Below are positions 1-5,908 of a DNA stretch of 5,936 nt, one piece after another (positions within the stretch are counted from its first letter, which is position 1; each line of letters opens with the position of its first letter). Source of the stretch: JBKQHQ01 sp052148715 (GTDB lineage Bacteria > Pseudomonadota > Alphaproteobacteria > Rhizobiales > Xanthobacteraceae); assembly GCA_052148715.1 (NCBI GenBank), contig JBKQHQ010000070.1, positions 1 to 5,936 of the forward strand, written 5' to 3'. Position numbers and translations under genes: made by a program. The notes under the pieces were generated by a model. It did not search any database and was not told the DNA's origin. It saw nothing but the letters and a program-made list of their open reading frames with translations.

Positions 1-461
1 ACAAGATCATGCGCACGTCGCGCCGGATGCTCAATGAGATCGGCCGCGAACCCACTCCGGAGGAGCTTGCCTTGAAGCTCGGCATGGCGCTCGCGAAGGT
101 GCGCCAGGTGCTCAAGATCGCCAAGGAGCCTTTGTCCCTGGAGACGCCGGTCGGTGACGAGGATGACGCACGCCTCGGCGACATGATCGAGGACAAGAAC
201 GCGATCCTGCCGATCGACGCCGCTATCCAGTCGAATCTGCGGGACACGATGGCGCATGTGCTGGCCTCGCTCTCGCCGCGCGAAGAGCGCATCCTCCGTC
301 TGCGCTTCGGCATCGGCATGACCAGCGACCACACCCTCGAAGAGGTAGGCCAAACGTTTTCCGTCACGCGCGAGCGCATCCGGCAGATCGAGGCTAAGGC
401 GCTGCGGAAGCTCAAGCATCCGCGCCGGTCAAAGATGCTGAGAAGCCATCTGGAGCATTGA
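1..461 (+). CDS. rpoD: RpoD-like sigma-70 factor, C-terminal part (5' end outside window)
   Basis: This is the promoter-recognition half of a primary-type (group 1/2) sigma-70 factor, which guides RNA polymerase to -35/-10 promoters. The frame is already open at base 3, and the residues before the first ATG (base 9) read K-I, continuing a typical RpoD 'INKI-RTSR' run, so that ATG is internal and the gene starts upstream. Region 3 covers roughly residues 5-55 of the visible part (EIGREPTPEELA, then KIAKEPLSLETPVGDE and LGDMIEDKN). Region 4.1 follows with LSPREERILRLRFGIG, and the region 4.2 helix-turn-helix with TLEEVGQTFSVTRERIRQIE and ALRKLKHP is intact. The tail (SKMLRSHLEH) and positions such as MALAKVRQVL and DDARLGDM differ from the usual rhizobial housekeeping tail (roughly LRSFLD). 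I therefore infer a divergent second copy rather than the main rpoD. Family assignment is secure; paralogue status is inference. Confidence 0.9.
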   Translation, partial: KIMRTSRRMLNEIGREPTPEELALKLGMALAKVRQVLKIAKEPLSLETPVGDEDDARLGDMIEDKNAILPIDAAIQSNLRDTMAHVLASLSPREERILRLRFGIGMTSDHTLEEVGQTFSVTRERIRQIEAKALRKLKHPRRSKMLRSHLEH

Positions 462-577
462 GAGCCGCGGTCCGCCAGAACGGCTAACCGACTGACACAC
501 TGCCTGAGTTTGATTGTTTCCGAGGTTCAGCCAAGCGCTCCTCGGCAGGTTGGTGAGGACGGCTCGGGGAGGCGACG

Positions 578-1661
578 ATGGATTTGGTATCGCATTGCCT
601 ACGGCGGCGGAGGCCTGGAAAGTAGTCCGGCGCGCGGAGGAACTCGGCTTCACCCACGCTTGGTTCTACGACACCCAGATGCTGAGCGCCGATTGCTTCG
701 TCGCCATGGGGGCGGCGGCGGTCAACACGCGCCGCATCAGGCTCGGCACCGGCGTACTGGTGCCGTCAAACCGTATCGCGCCGGTCGCCGCCAACGCCCT
801 TGCGACGCTAAACAAGATGCGCCTGGCCGCATTGATTTCGGGGTCGGCTCGGGCTTCACGGCACGGCGCGCCATGGGTTTCGGCGCGATGAAAATCAAGG
901 CGATGGAAACCTACATCGCGCAGGTGTACGGGCACTTGCGGGGGGAGATTGTCGAATACGAGATGGAAGGCGCACGGCACAAAATTCGCTTTCTCAATCC
1001 CGAGTTTGGGCTGATTAACACCCGCGATCCCGTACCGCTACATGTCTCAGCGTTCGGGCCGCGCACGCGCGCGTTGACGGCCCGGCTCGGGGCGGGGTGG
1101 ATCGACTTCGTCAGCAGCGTCGAGACCGGCGTCCGTGAGGTTGAGGCCATGCGCGAGGAATGGCGCACAGCCGGACGCCCGATCGCTGATCTGTCCGCCA
1201 CCGCTTTCGCGCTGGGCTGTGTGCTGCAGGATGGCGAGCCCGCGGACTCAGGGCGGGCCATGGCACAGGCGGGTCCACGGGCCGCCGTGATGTTACATCG
1301 AGCGGCCGACGAGGCGCTGTCCGGCCTGGCACCGGGAACGAGCATGCCATCGACGCGGCGCGCCGAACTCGAGGGATACGTAGCCCTGGCGCGTACCTTT
1401 GAACCGACCGACGCACGTTATCTCGAAAATCACCGTGGCCACCTGATGTTCGTAAAGCCGGAAGAACGGCCCTTCGTGACCGCCGACCTGATCCGTGCCA
1501 CGTCGTTCACGTCGACCGAAGCGGAAATCTGCCGACGCATCGACGCTTTGCGCAGCGCCGGCTACACGCAGTTCACAATCCAACTTGTGCCTGGTCAAGA
1601 AGAGGCGATTGCCGATTGGGCCCGCATTCGGCGGGCATTCGCTTCAGTTGGCGCCGACTGA
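578..1661 (+). pseudogene. LLM-class (luciferase-like) flavin-dependent oxidoreductase, two frameshifts
   Basis: This is a relic of a bacterial-luciferase-like monooxygenase (TIM-barrel, FMN- or F420-dependent; substrate unknown), about 361 codons, the normal family length. The best original start is ATG 578, with GGGGAGG at 566-572 five bases upstream. Reading M-D-F-G-I-A-L-P needs one extra base near 584-588. The second segment (about 586-818) gives AAEAWKVVRRAEELGFTHAW, FYDTQML, IRLGTGVLVPSNRIAPVAAN and ALATLNK. After 817-821 another base is missing, and a third frame carries on with APGRIDFGVGSGF, KIRFLNPEFGLINT, LHVSAFGPRTRALTARLGAG, GHLMFVKPEERPFVTADLIR and YTQFTIQLVPGQE to TGA 1659-1661. 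No programmed-frameshift heptamer is visible at either junction. The gene is either truly inactivated or the sequence has two base-calling errors. The family call is strong; the exact substrate class is not determinable. Confidence 0.85.
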
Positions 1662-1993
1662 TTGTCGCACCGGTGCACAGGCTCGGCGCTCGAATGCGGT
1701 CAGCGCCTCCCCGCGGCGTCACCGGTATGCCGGCAGCTGTGAGCTGTTGCGGAGCGGCCGCCAGTCCCAAAGACCTCACTTGCGCGCGGCACGTACTGGG
1801 CAGCCGGATGATCTGCCGTCGTGAAGGCAAATGGGGCACCGGATCGCCTCGATGATAGCTCGTTTCTGCCGTTATTTCGCGTGCGTGTGTTGCATTTATG
1901 TGACCCATTTTTCCAATCAATCCCTTAAAAAGGCGCGTCACTGGTCATTGGAAGCTTGGATCTGCGGCGTTCGACAGTTTGGAGTTAGTGCCC
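1662..1993. other. Intergenic region between the LLM relic and the porin gene
   Basis: I see no convincing gene in this 332-base stretch. Short open frames exist on both strands, but none has a good start context or a recognisable product. A 10-base palindrome, GCACCGGTGC, sits at 1667-1676, six bases after the LLM stop, without a T-run. From about 1860 the sequence becomes AT-richer and probably holds the promoter and 5' leader of the porin gene. Confidence 0.5.
1900..1929 (+). promoter_or_regulatory. Candidate porin promoter
   Basis: GTGACC at 1900-1905 and CTTAAA at 1924-1929, 18 bases apart, loosely resemble the alphaproteobacterial TTGAC / CTATAT type elements. They lie in the AT-rich part of the leader about 65 bases before the porin ATG. 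TTGCAT at 1890-1895 is an alternative -35 but has no good partner. This is a weak pattern match. Confidence 0.22.
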
Positions 1994-2761
1994 ATGAAGC
2001 GTCTTCTCCTTGCCAGCGCAGCCGTTGTAATCATTGCGGCCTCGGCAGTTGCTGCGGATCTCCCGCCCGTTCCGATGGCGGTCAAGACCCCAGCTTACAC
2101 GCCTGTTTATAATTGGACCGGGATCTACATCGGCGCGAACCTTGGCGGCGGTTTTTCGACCGCCAGCGATTCGGGGAGTCTCCTGAACGCGGCCGGTGCG
2201 ACTGTGCTGGGTCCGACTGGCACGTCGACAACCCTGTCCGGCGTCATTGGCGGTGGCCAGCTCGGTTACAATTTGCAGACCGGCAACATTGTGTTCGGCC
2301 TTGAAGCCGACTTCGATGGCTCGGGTGAGACCGGAAGCTCAAACTTCGCCAGTGCCGTTGGAACGACGACCACCTCGCACCGGGAGAACTGGTTAAGCAC
2401 GGTGCGCGGTCGCCTCGGTTGGGCAGCGGACCGCTGGCTGTTCTATGTGACAAGCGGCCTCGCCATCGAGAACCTCAGGCACAATACCACCTTTACGCCG
2501 ACCGGCGGAGTTACTGTGCCGGTCATCGGCGAGACGGTGACGCGGGCAGGGTACACCGTGGGTGGCGGCGTGGAGACGGCGCTGTGGGGCAACTGGACTG
2601 CCGGCGTCGAATATCTCTACATCGACACCGGCAACTTCACCACCAGCGGAACGCCCAGTGCGGCATTCCTTGCGCTGCCTGGCAATACCGCCGTGGCCGT
2701 GACCGACGCCCAGCGCTTTCAGAACAATGTCATCCGGGCCAGGTTGGACTTTCGGTTCTGA
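1994..2761 (+). CDS. Omp25/Omp31-type outer-membrane beta-barrel protein (porin family)
   Basis: A 255-residue outer-membrane protein of the small OmpA-like barrel family common in rhizobia and Brucella. Such proteins are abundant envelope components, and a porin role is possible but unproven. Start ATG 1994 is chosen because GGAG at 1981-1984 lies nine bases upstream and a classic signal peptide follows immediately: MKR, a hydrophobic core (LLLASAAVVIIAASA), and a cleavage site at AVA/AD near residues 18-22. The alternative in-frame TTG at 1979 would overlap the SD. The mature part begins ADLPPVP, then a short linker and the first strand motif YNWTGIYIGANLGGGF (about 39-54). Gly- and aromatic-rich strands follow: GVIGGGQLGYNLQ, FGLEADFDGSG, WLSTVRGRLGWA, YTVGGGVETALWGNWTAGVE and YLYIDTGNF. 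It ends in RARLDFRF, with the terminal Phe expected for BAM-dependent insertion. No cysteine is present. The gene is complete, appears monocistronic and is undamaged. Confidence 0.92.
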   Translation: MKRLLLASAAVVIIAASAVAADLPPVPMAVKTPAYTPVYNWTGIYIGANLGGGFSTASDSGSLLNAAGATVLGPTGTSTTLSGVIGGGQLGYNLQTGNIVFGLEADFDGSGETGSSNFASAVGTTTTSHRENWLSTVRGRLGWAADRWLFYVTSGLAIENLRHNTTFTPTGGVTVPVIGETVTRAGYTVGGGVETALWGNWTAGVEYLYIDTGNFTTSGTPSAAFLALPGNTAVAVTDAQRFQNNVIRARLDFRF

Positions 2762-2991
2762 TCGTCGTCCACGAAGCGATCGAGGCCGGCGGACCGCGCG
2801 ATCTAAGACGAGGAGCCGCAGCCCACTAAGAGGCCGGTGGTCGCCAGACCAAGGCTCGTTCCACCTCCCGGTGATGCCGCATTCTTTTCGGGACTGCGGC
2901 CAGCCGGCGCGCCGAATCGGATGAGGTGGGTACAAGACACTCAGTCCGTGCCATGGGCGTAGCCCGGTGACCTAAGCCCCGGAGAAATGCC

Positions 2992-3117
2992 ATGAGCGCT
3001 CGAATTAATGCCGGCTGGCCGATAGTTGTGATCGCTTTGGGCGCGGGCGCCTCGCTGGCCTGGACGGGCTTTTTGATCTGGGAAACGGCCGACACCATCG
3101 CGGGCGTGATTGGTTAG
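2992..3117 (+). CDS. 41-residue single-pass membrane protein, unknown function
   Basis: This small gene begins at ATG 2992 with GGAG at 2981-2984, seven bases upstream, and ends at TAG 3115-3117. The product starts MSARINAGW and has one hydrophobic segment at about residues 9-30 (PIVVIALGAGASLAW, then TGFLIW). A short tail (ETADTIAGVIG) contains two acidic residues. The good ribosome site, the high third-position GC (ggc, gcg, gcc, ctg, atc) and the clean membrane profile argue that it is translated, although its size makes chance possible. It points toward the minus-strand 79-residue membrane gene with only 27 bases between them. I do not recognise a named family. It may be an inner-membrane microprotein. 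Confidence 0.6.
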   Translation: MSARINAGWPIVVIALGAGASLAWTGFLIWETADTIAGVIG

Positions 3118-3140
3118 GACTCCGACACGGCAAATTTCGA

Positions 3141-3159
3141 GCGGCTATTCTCGAGCCGC
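3141..3159. terminator. Possible shared terminator between convergent small genes
   Basis: GCGGCT at 3141-3146 and AGCCGC at 3154-3159 form a perfect 6-bp stem with a 7-base loop. It lies 23 bases after the stop of the 41-residue gene and overlaps the stop codon of the minus-strand gene (3145-3147). No T-run follows on either strand, so it is not a textbook intrinsic terminator. Its position at the meeting point of two converging genes is the main support. Confidence 0.3.
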
Positions 3160-3384
3160 AGCAATGACCGACCGCGCAGCTGCACCGCAGAGATAGCCCA
3201 CCTGTAAGGCAGCGGCCGTCAATATGATTTTAATCATTGTCCATTCGACACCGCGCCGATGCATGATGGCAAACCCCGCGATGGCGGTTAGAACCACCGC
3301 GACCGCGAGAACAAGAAAAAGGTATTGCAGGCGGATCCCGACAATCACGCCAACCAATACAGAAGCGAACGCAACACTAACCAT
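3145..3384 (-). CDS. 79-residue two-helix membrane protein, resembles SyrA-like small rhizobial proteins
   Basis: The start is ATG at 3384-3382 on the minus strand, preceded by a purine-rich GGGGGGAAAA (complement of 3389-3398) that can serve as SD. The frame stays open far upstream, but that extension has no helix or motif and overlaps the CxxC relic, so the short form is preferred. Helix 1 covers about residues 4-17 and continues through a second hydrophobic run at 19-41 (VGVIVGIRLQYLFLVLAVAV). After a basic turn (HRRGVEW), the last helix spans about 50-74 and contains ALQVGYLCGAAARSVI. The 'W-x-x-I/L ... LQVGYL' ending resembles small hypothetical proteins frequent in Bradyrhizobium and, more loosely, the SyrA/exopolysaccharide-repressor type. 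That likeness is from memory and function is not established. The gene is an inner-membrane protein on its own transcript. Confidence 0.72.
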   Translation of the reverse strand: MVSVAFASVLVGVIVGIRLQYLFLVLAVAVVLTAIAGFAIMHRRGVEWTMIKIILTAAALQVGYLCGAAARSVIAAARE

Positions 3385-3508
3385 GGTCTTTTCCCCCCGT
3401 ACGCGTGCCCTTGCCGTCAACTTAGCCCAAGTCGATGGTGCTTGGCGACCGAGTGGTTTTGGCGCTGAGTGCGGCATTTCAGCCATCGTCGATGAAAGTT
3501 GGGGTAAT

Positions 3509-3740
3509 ATGATCCTCGTGACGGCTCCGTCACCCCTGCCGACCTTGTCGGCAAGCTCGATTGGCTCAACGTCTCTTGCGAAAAGTGTGGGCACCATGGC
3601 CGCTACAACGTCGCCCGTCTCAACGAGCGACGCGGCCTCATGCCAAGCTGACGGATTGGCTCGCCGGGATCTCGGCCAATTGCCCGCGCCGGGAAATCGA
3701 TCGACATGAGCGATCGGCGCCTTTGCGGCTCCGCTCTTGA
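3509..3740 (+). pseudogene. Relic of a small CxxC (zinc-ribbon-like) rhizobial protein, two frameshifts
   Basis: Three successive frames together spell a small conserved protein of unknown function that I associate with Bradyrhizobium. Frame A (ATG 3509 or GTG 3518) gives V-T-A-P-S-P. After a missing base near 3531-3537, frame B gives ADLVGKLDWLNVSCEKCG then HHGRYNVARLNERRGLM, with the CxxC cysteines at 3577-3579 and 3586-3588. After another missing base near 3641-3645, frame C gives KLTDWLAGISANCPRR and runs to TGA 3738-3740. The usual family order, as I recall it, is a CxxCG-x-x-G-R-Y centre, a 'KLTDWL' block, then 'CPR' and further C-terminal cysteines. The last cysteines are not recoverable in frame C, so the 3' end is decayed too. 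No single frame can make the protein. Confidence 0.68.
3518..3553. repeat. Two adjacent perfect hairpins
   Basis: The first inverted repeat is GTGACGG-CT-CCGTCAC at 3518-3533, with 7-bp arms. The second is TGCCGAC-CTT-GTCGGCA at 3537-3553, also with 7-bp arms. Only three bases separate them. They sit exactly over the 5' end of the CxxC relic and flank its first frameshift. Direct reading supports the symmetry; a regulatory role is unproven. Confidence 0.55.
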
Positions 3741-3922
3741 GACGATCACCAACATGGCGAGCGGTGTTATCGGCGGGGCGGGTGCCAATGCCAGGGCAGG
3801 AGCTCGCTGATGCGACCGATAAAACGAGGTTTTTTTTGCGCGCAGAATCGAGGCCGGTCCGCTGGCGCAGCTTATCGGATCCGTCCGGTGGAACGTGTAA
3901 CCCAACCGTCAGGGGAACCTTA
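3741..3922. other. Intergenic leader upstream of the VanZ-family gene
   Basis: No gene is recognised here. ATG 3706 opens a short frame to TGA 3808-3810 that runs past the relic's third frame, but it has no family signature. A run of eight T at 3830-3837 follows a sequence with only a 4-bp possible stem (CTCG/CGAG), so it is not called a terminator. The segment probably holds the VanZ gene's promoter, but I see no clear -35/-10 pair. Confidence 0.35.
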
Positions 3923-4303
3923 ATGTCGCTTACCATTGTTCGTGCGATCGGGTGGATCGCAGCTCTCGTGATAATTGTTCTCTCCGTAGTCCCTGGCGAC
4001 CTTCGCCCTTACGTCCTGGAAGACAAGCATTTGGAGCATTTTTTGGCGTACTTTGTTGCAGGCGGCCTGTTTGCGATTGGCTATTTGCAGGTTCGGCTCG
4101 TTATCTTTCTTGGGATCCTACTCACGCTTTGCAGTGGAACCATGGAGATCGCCCAACTCGTGATCGTGGGCCGCACCGCCAGCATTTTCGATTTCATCGC
4201 AAGCGCGTCCGGCACGTGGATCGGGCTTGTCGCGGGTCGATGCCTCAGAAGCTTATATTTTTACGCGATATCGCCGAAGGGTATCCCTCGGCGTTTGCCT
4301 TAG
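3923..4303 (+). CDS. VanZ-family membrane protein
   Basis: A 126-residue inner-membrane protein of the VanZ-like family, known from teicoplanin resistance. In proteobacteria it is usually an uncharacterised envelope protein, often near polysaccharide genes. Start ATG 3923 has AGGGGA at 3911-3916, six bases upstream. Helix 1 is about residues 5-24, followed by the family's VVPGDLRP turn (22-29). Then come HLEHFLAYFVAGGLFAIGY (36-54), a helix at about 57-70, and the polar signature E75-x-x-Q78 with R84, S87 and D90. A last helix lies near 98-106. The Asn normally found a few residues after the Asp is replaced here (IASASG rather than a LANxxG-like motif). The gene is intact and probably monocistronic. 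A resistance function should not be assumed. Confidence 0.85.
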   Translation: MSLTIVRAIGWIAALVIIVLSVVPGDLRPYVLEDKHLEHFLAYFVAGGLFAIGYLQVRLVIFLGILLTLCSGTMEIAQLVIVGRTASIFDFIASASGTWIGLVAGRCLRSLYFYAISPKGIPRRLP

Positions 4304-4581
4304 ACGAACGCGCCACAATCAGAACGGTACATCGCTTCCGCATTGGTCGGAGCAAAGCCGGCGAGAAGATTCTTTAGAGCGCTCGAGGCGCGGAGTCGCG
4401 TTTATCGGCGCAAAGAAGGGAGGCCATCCCTAAGCAGGGATCGTTTCAGCGTCACTGACGATTTGCGCCGTCGTTGGAGTTCAACCGGCCCACGAGACCT
4501 TGGAGATGCTGATCAGGCGGTGCTCACCAAAGCAATCAACGCGGTGCGGCTGACGCTGCGGACTTTTTGTCGGGGCGACAT
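4304..4581. other. Region without a recognised gene
   Basis: A frame from GTG 4343 to TGA 4585 would end with its stop overlapping ATG 4582, but its product is basic, low in hydrophobic residues and unlike any family I know, and no good SD precedes it. The one clear structure is the inverted repeat ATCCCT-AAGC-AGGGAT at 4426-4441 (6-bp stem, 4-base loop). It could act as a weak transcription stop after the VanZ gene, although no T-run follows. Confidence 0.4.
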
Positions 4582-4771
4582 ATGAGCGCTAAGAGTAACC
4601 CGCAGTCCCCCTGCTTGCTTGCGTGCGTCTTGCTGTGGTCGCCTTGTTATTCTCTGGCGGCTGCGCACTCTTGCCGGTCGCGGGCCGCAAAGTTTGGACG
4701 TGGAAGACATTCGGTTCGGCGTGGGTGACTTGGTCAATGTGACAACATTCGGGTCAATGGCAGGAGGACTG
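4582..4771 (+). pseudogene. Probable decayed N-terminus of a Wza-type polysaccharide export lipoprotein
   Basis: Three frames joined by two one-base losses give a plausible Wza/Poly_export N-terminus. ATG 4582 opens with MSAKSNPQSP, a start I recall from rhizobial members. A base lost somewhere in 4600-4626 moves to RLAVVALLFSGGCALLPVAG, a lipoprotein signal with its Cys at 4662-4664. A second loss near 4680-4687 moves to GPQSLDVEDIRFGVGDLVNV and TTFGSMAGGL, resembling the 'I-x-x-GVGD-V-x-VT-F-E-x-x-x-GGL' block at the front of the export domain. The spacer normally found between the lipid anchor region and that block seems to be deleted, and nothing recognisable follows. An intact protein of this family would be an outer-membrane channel for capsule or exopolysaccharide. 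Alternatively the segment is an unrelated small lipoprotein. The call rests on remembered motifs only. Confidence 0.42.
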
Positions 4772-5098
4772 TCCGCGGCGCAAGTGTGTGCCGCAGCGAG
4801 CATCGATATCCAGCGCACCATTGCACAAGCTGGTGCGCGCATCTCCGACCGATCGGTTATTGAGCGGCGCCCCGACATCGGACACGGACAAATACCTTCA
4901 AAAGTCTGGAGCAGGCGCCAAGGCGATCGAATCCTGCCACGGGCGTGCACCCGCCAAGCCGCAATCATAGTCAGCGAATGCGCTCAATTTGCCTCTAAAT
5001 ACCCTCGCCGGAACGAGGAATGGGCAGCCGCACAAATATGGGCAGCGCCAGTCGGTAAGCGCCCGGAATGGATAAATAAACGAAGGGAAGAGGGCTGT
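4772..5098. other. Non-coding or decayed stretch before the arginine-rich frame
   Basis: The frame continuing from the Wza-like relic stays open (SAAQVCAAASIDIQRTIAQ onward) but gives no recognisable domain. A second frame ends at 4970 with SDTDKYLQKSGAGAKAIESC, also unrecognised. A strong inverted repeat lies at 4813-4838. The last 110 bases, from about 4985, are AT-richer (AAATACC, AAATATG, ATAAATAAA) and may carry the promoter of the next gene, but no clear element pair is seen. Confidence 0.35.
4813..4838. repeat. Perfect 8-bp inverted repeat
   Basis: GCGCACCA at 4813-4820 and TGGTGCGC at 4831-4838 are exact reverse complements around the 10-base loop TTGCACAAGC. No T-run follows. It lies in sequence without a recognised gene, so the symmetry is not explained by coding constraint. 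It could be a terminator stem, an operator-like site or a remnant of a mobile element end. Confidence 0.5.
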
Positions 5099-5779
5099 AT
5101 GAGGGTCGCCTTGGATAGCAGAATAGCCGCGACGGTAAGGCGGTGGCTCGCATGGATGGGCCCCTATTCCGAACGAGCGCTTGGCGGCGTCTCCCAGCAT
5201 TGGGCGTGGCGGTCGGTGTGCTCGCTCGCCGGTAAGGCTGCCGAGCGATGTGGCCGGTTGACCGCGAGGCTGTGGAAACTGGCGGTCGAGCTCGAAGGGG
5301 ACCCTTCCCGGGTCGAACCTAGGGCGGGATCGACGGCTATGGAAGGATACCCGATCGGTCGTTCAAATCGTCGGCGCCGGACCAAGCCGGCTGAGATCAC
5401 AACGGACACTCAGCCCGGCCGCTCCTCGGGCCTACGAGAAGGCGGAAGGGAATTCAGGCGGCCGGCGCCACGCCGTCTGAGTGCCAACGACCCCCGCACC
5501 CCGGCCCACGAGCATGCGCAGTATGGGGCGCGGATCCACAACACACAGAAAGAAGGCGAGCATGGTGCAACCAAGTTTATCGTTAGGCGAACCCGGCGCG
5601 GCGCGTGGCTGCTGACGCCGACCCTGGTGACGCAGATCGGCGTGGTGAAGACGGCCGGCGCGCGGTTCGTTACCGCCATTGTCCGGCCATCGCTTTGGCA
5701 AGCCGCCGTTCAGTGGTTCGCTCGCGCCGCGGCTTGCAATTTTTGGTGGGACCGCGGCGAAGCTCGCACACTATTTTAG
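5099..5779 (+). CDS. Arginine-rich hypothetical protein, family not recognised
   Basis: ATG 5099 is preceded by the purine-rich GAAGGGAAGAGGG (5082-5094), and the frame runs 226 codons to TAG 5777-5779. Third-position GC is high in the first 90 or so codons (gcc, gcg, ctc, ggc, gtc), supporting real coding at least there. The frame is also open for about 480 bases upstream, but the ribosome site favours 5099. The N-terminal part (ATVRRWLAWMGPYSERALGG and AERCGRLTARLWKLAVELE) looks like amphipathic helices. Residues about 85-160 are disordered and basic (RSNRRRRTKPAE, EFRRPAPRRL). A moderately hydrophobic end follows (AWLLTPTLVTQIGVV, IVRPSLWQAAVQWF). No signal peptide, catalytic motif or known domain is seen. 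The last third may belong to another frame: a second SD-like AAGGCGAG and ATG 5562 lie inside, and a different frame gives a hydrophobic tail ending at 5840. This could be a decayed or composite gene. Confidence 0.38.
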   Translation: MRVALDSRIAATVRRWLAWMGPYSERALGGVSQHWAWRSVCSLAGKAAERCGRLTARLWKLAVELEGDPSRVEPRAGSTAMEGYPIGRSNRRRRTKPAEITTDTQPGRSSGLREGGREFRRPAPRRLSANDPRTPAHEHAQYGARIHNTQKEGEHGATKFIVRRTRRGAWLLTPTLVTQIGVVKTAGARFVTAIVRPSLWQAAVQWFARAAACNFWWDRGEARTLF

Positions 5780-5844
5780 GACAGCAGAGAGGACCTGCTG
5801 GGCCGTGATCGGTGCCGTAGCGGGAGTGGTTGGAAAGTGAAGGC

Positions 5845-5908
5845 GGCGTAATCTCCAGCTTGGTCCAACAAGCGATTCCGGCGTTGCAACGCCGGCGGAG
5901 ATCACGCC
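5845..5908 (+). promoter_or_regulatory. Nested stem-loop covering a Shine-Dalgarno
   Basis: The outer arms are GGCGTAATCTCC at 5845-5856 and GGAGATCACGCC at 5897-5908, which pair at 11 of 12 positions (one A-C mismatch, 5850/5903). Inside the loop is an 18-base perfect palindrome, CCGGCGTTGCAACGCCGG (5878-5895). The 3' outer arm contains GGAG 5897-5900, the SD for ATG 5909, so the folded RNA would hide it. This fits a translational switch, but could also be a terminator-like or operator palindrome. Confidence 0.45.

Noticed and set aside
463..485. Terminator after the sigma factor
   Set aside because: AGCCG/CGGCT is a 5-bp stem with a 13-base loop and no T-run.
510..818. Frame from 510 as the N-terminus of the oxidoreductase
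   Set aside because: Before 819 this frame gives low-complexity Gly/Arg/His-rich sequence, while another frame over the same bases gives the conserved family N-terminus.
811..822. Programmed -1 frameshift in the LLM gene
   Set aside because: No X-XXY-YYZ slippery heptamer or downstream stem is present at the junction, and a second break at 586 would also have to be explained.
3803..3837. Intrinsic terminator ending in eight T
   Set aside because: The only stem available before the T-run is 4 bp (CTCG/CGAG) with a long loop, too weak to support a call.
3145..3936. 263-residue minus-strand open frame
   Set aside because: Only its last 79 residues look like a protein. The upstream part lies over the CxxC relic and the VanZ leader and has no motif, and a purine-rich ribosome site marks the internal ATG at 3384.
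5164..5701. Minus-strand frames of 81-89 residues
   Set aside because: They have no ribosome sites or recognisable motifs and mirror a plus-strand frame with better base use and a good SD.
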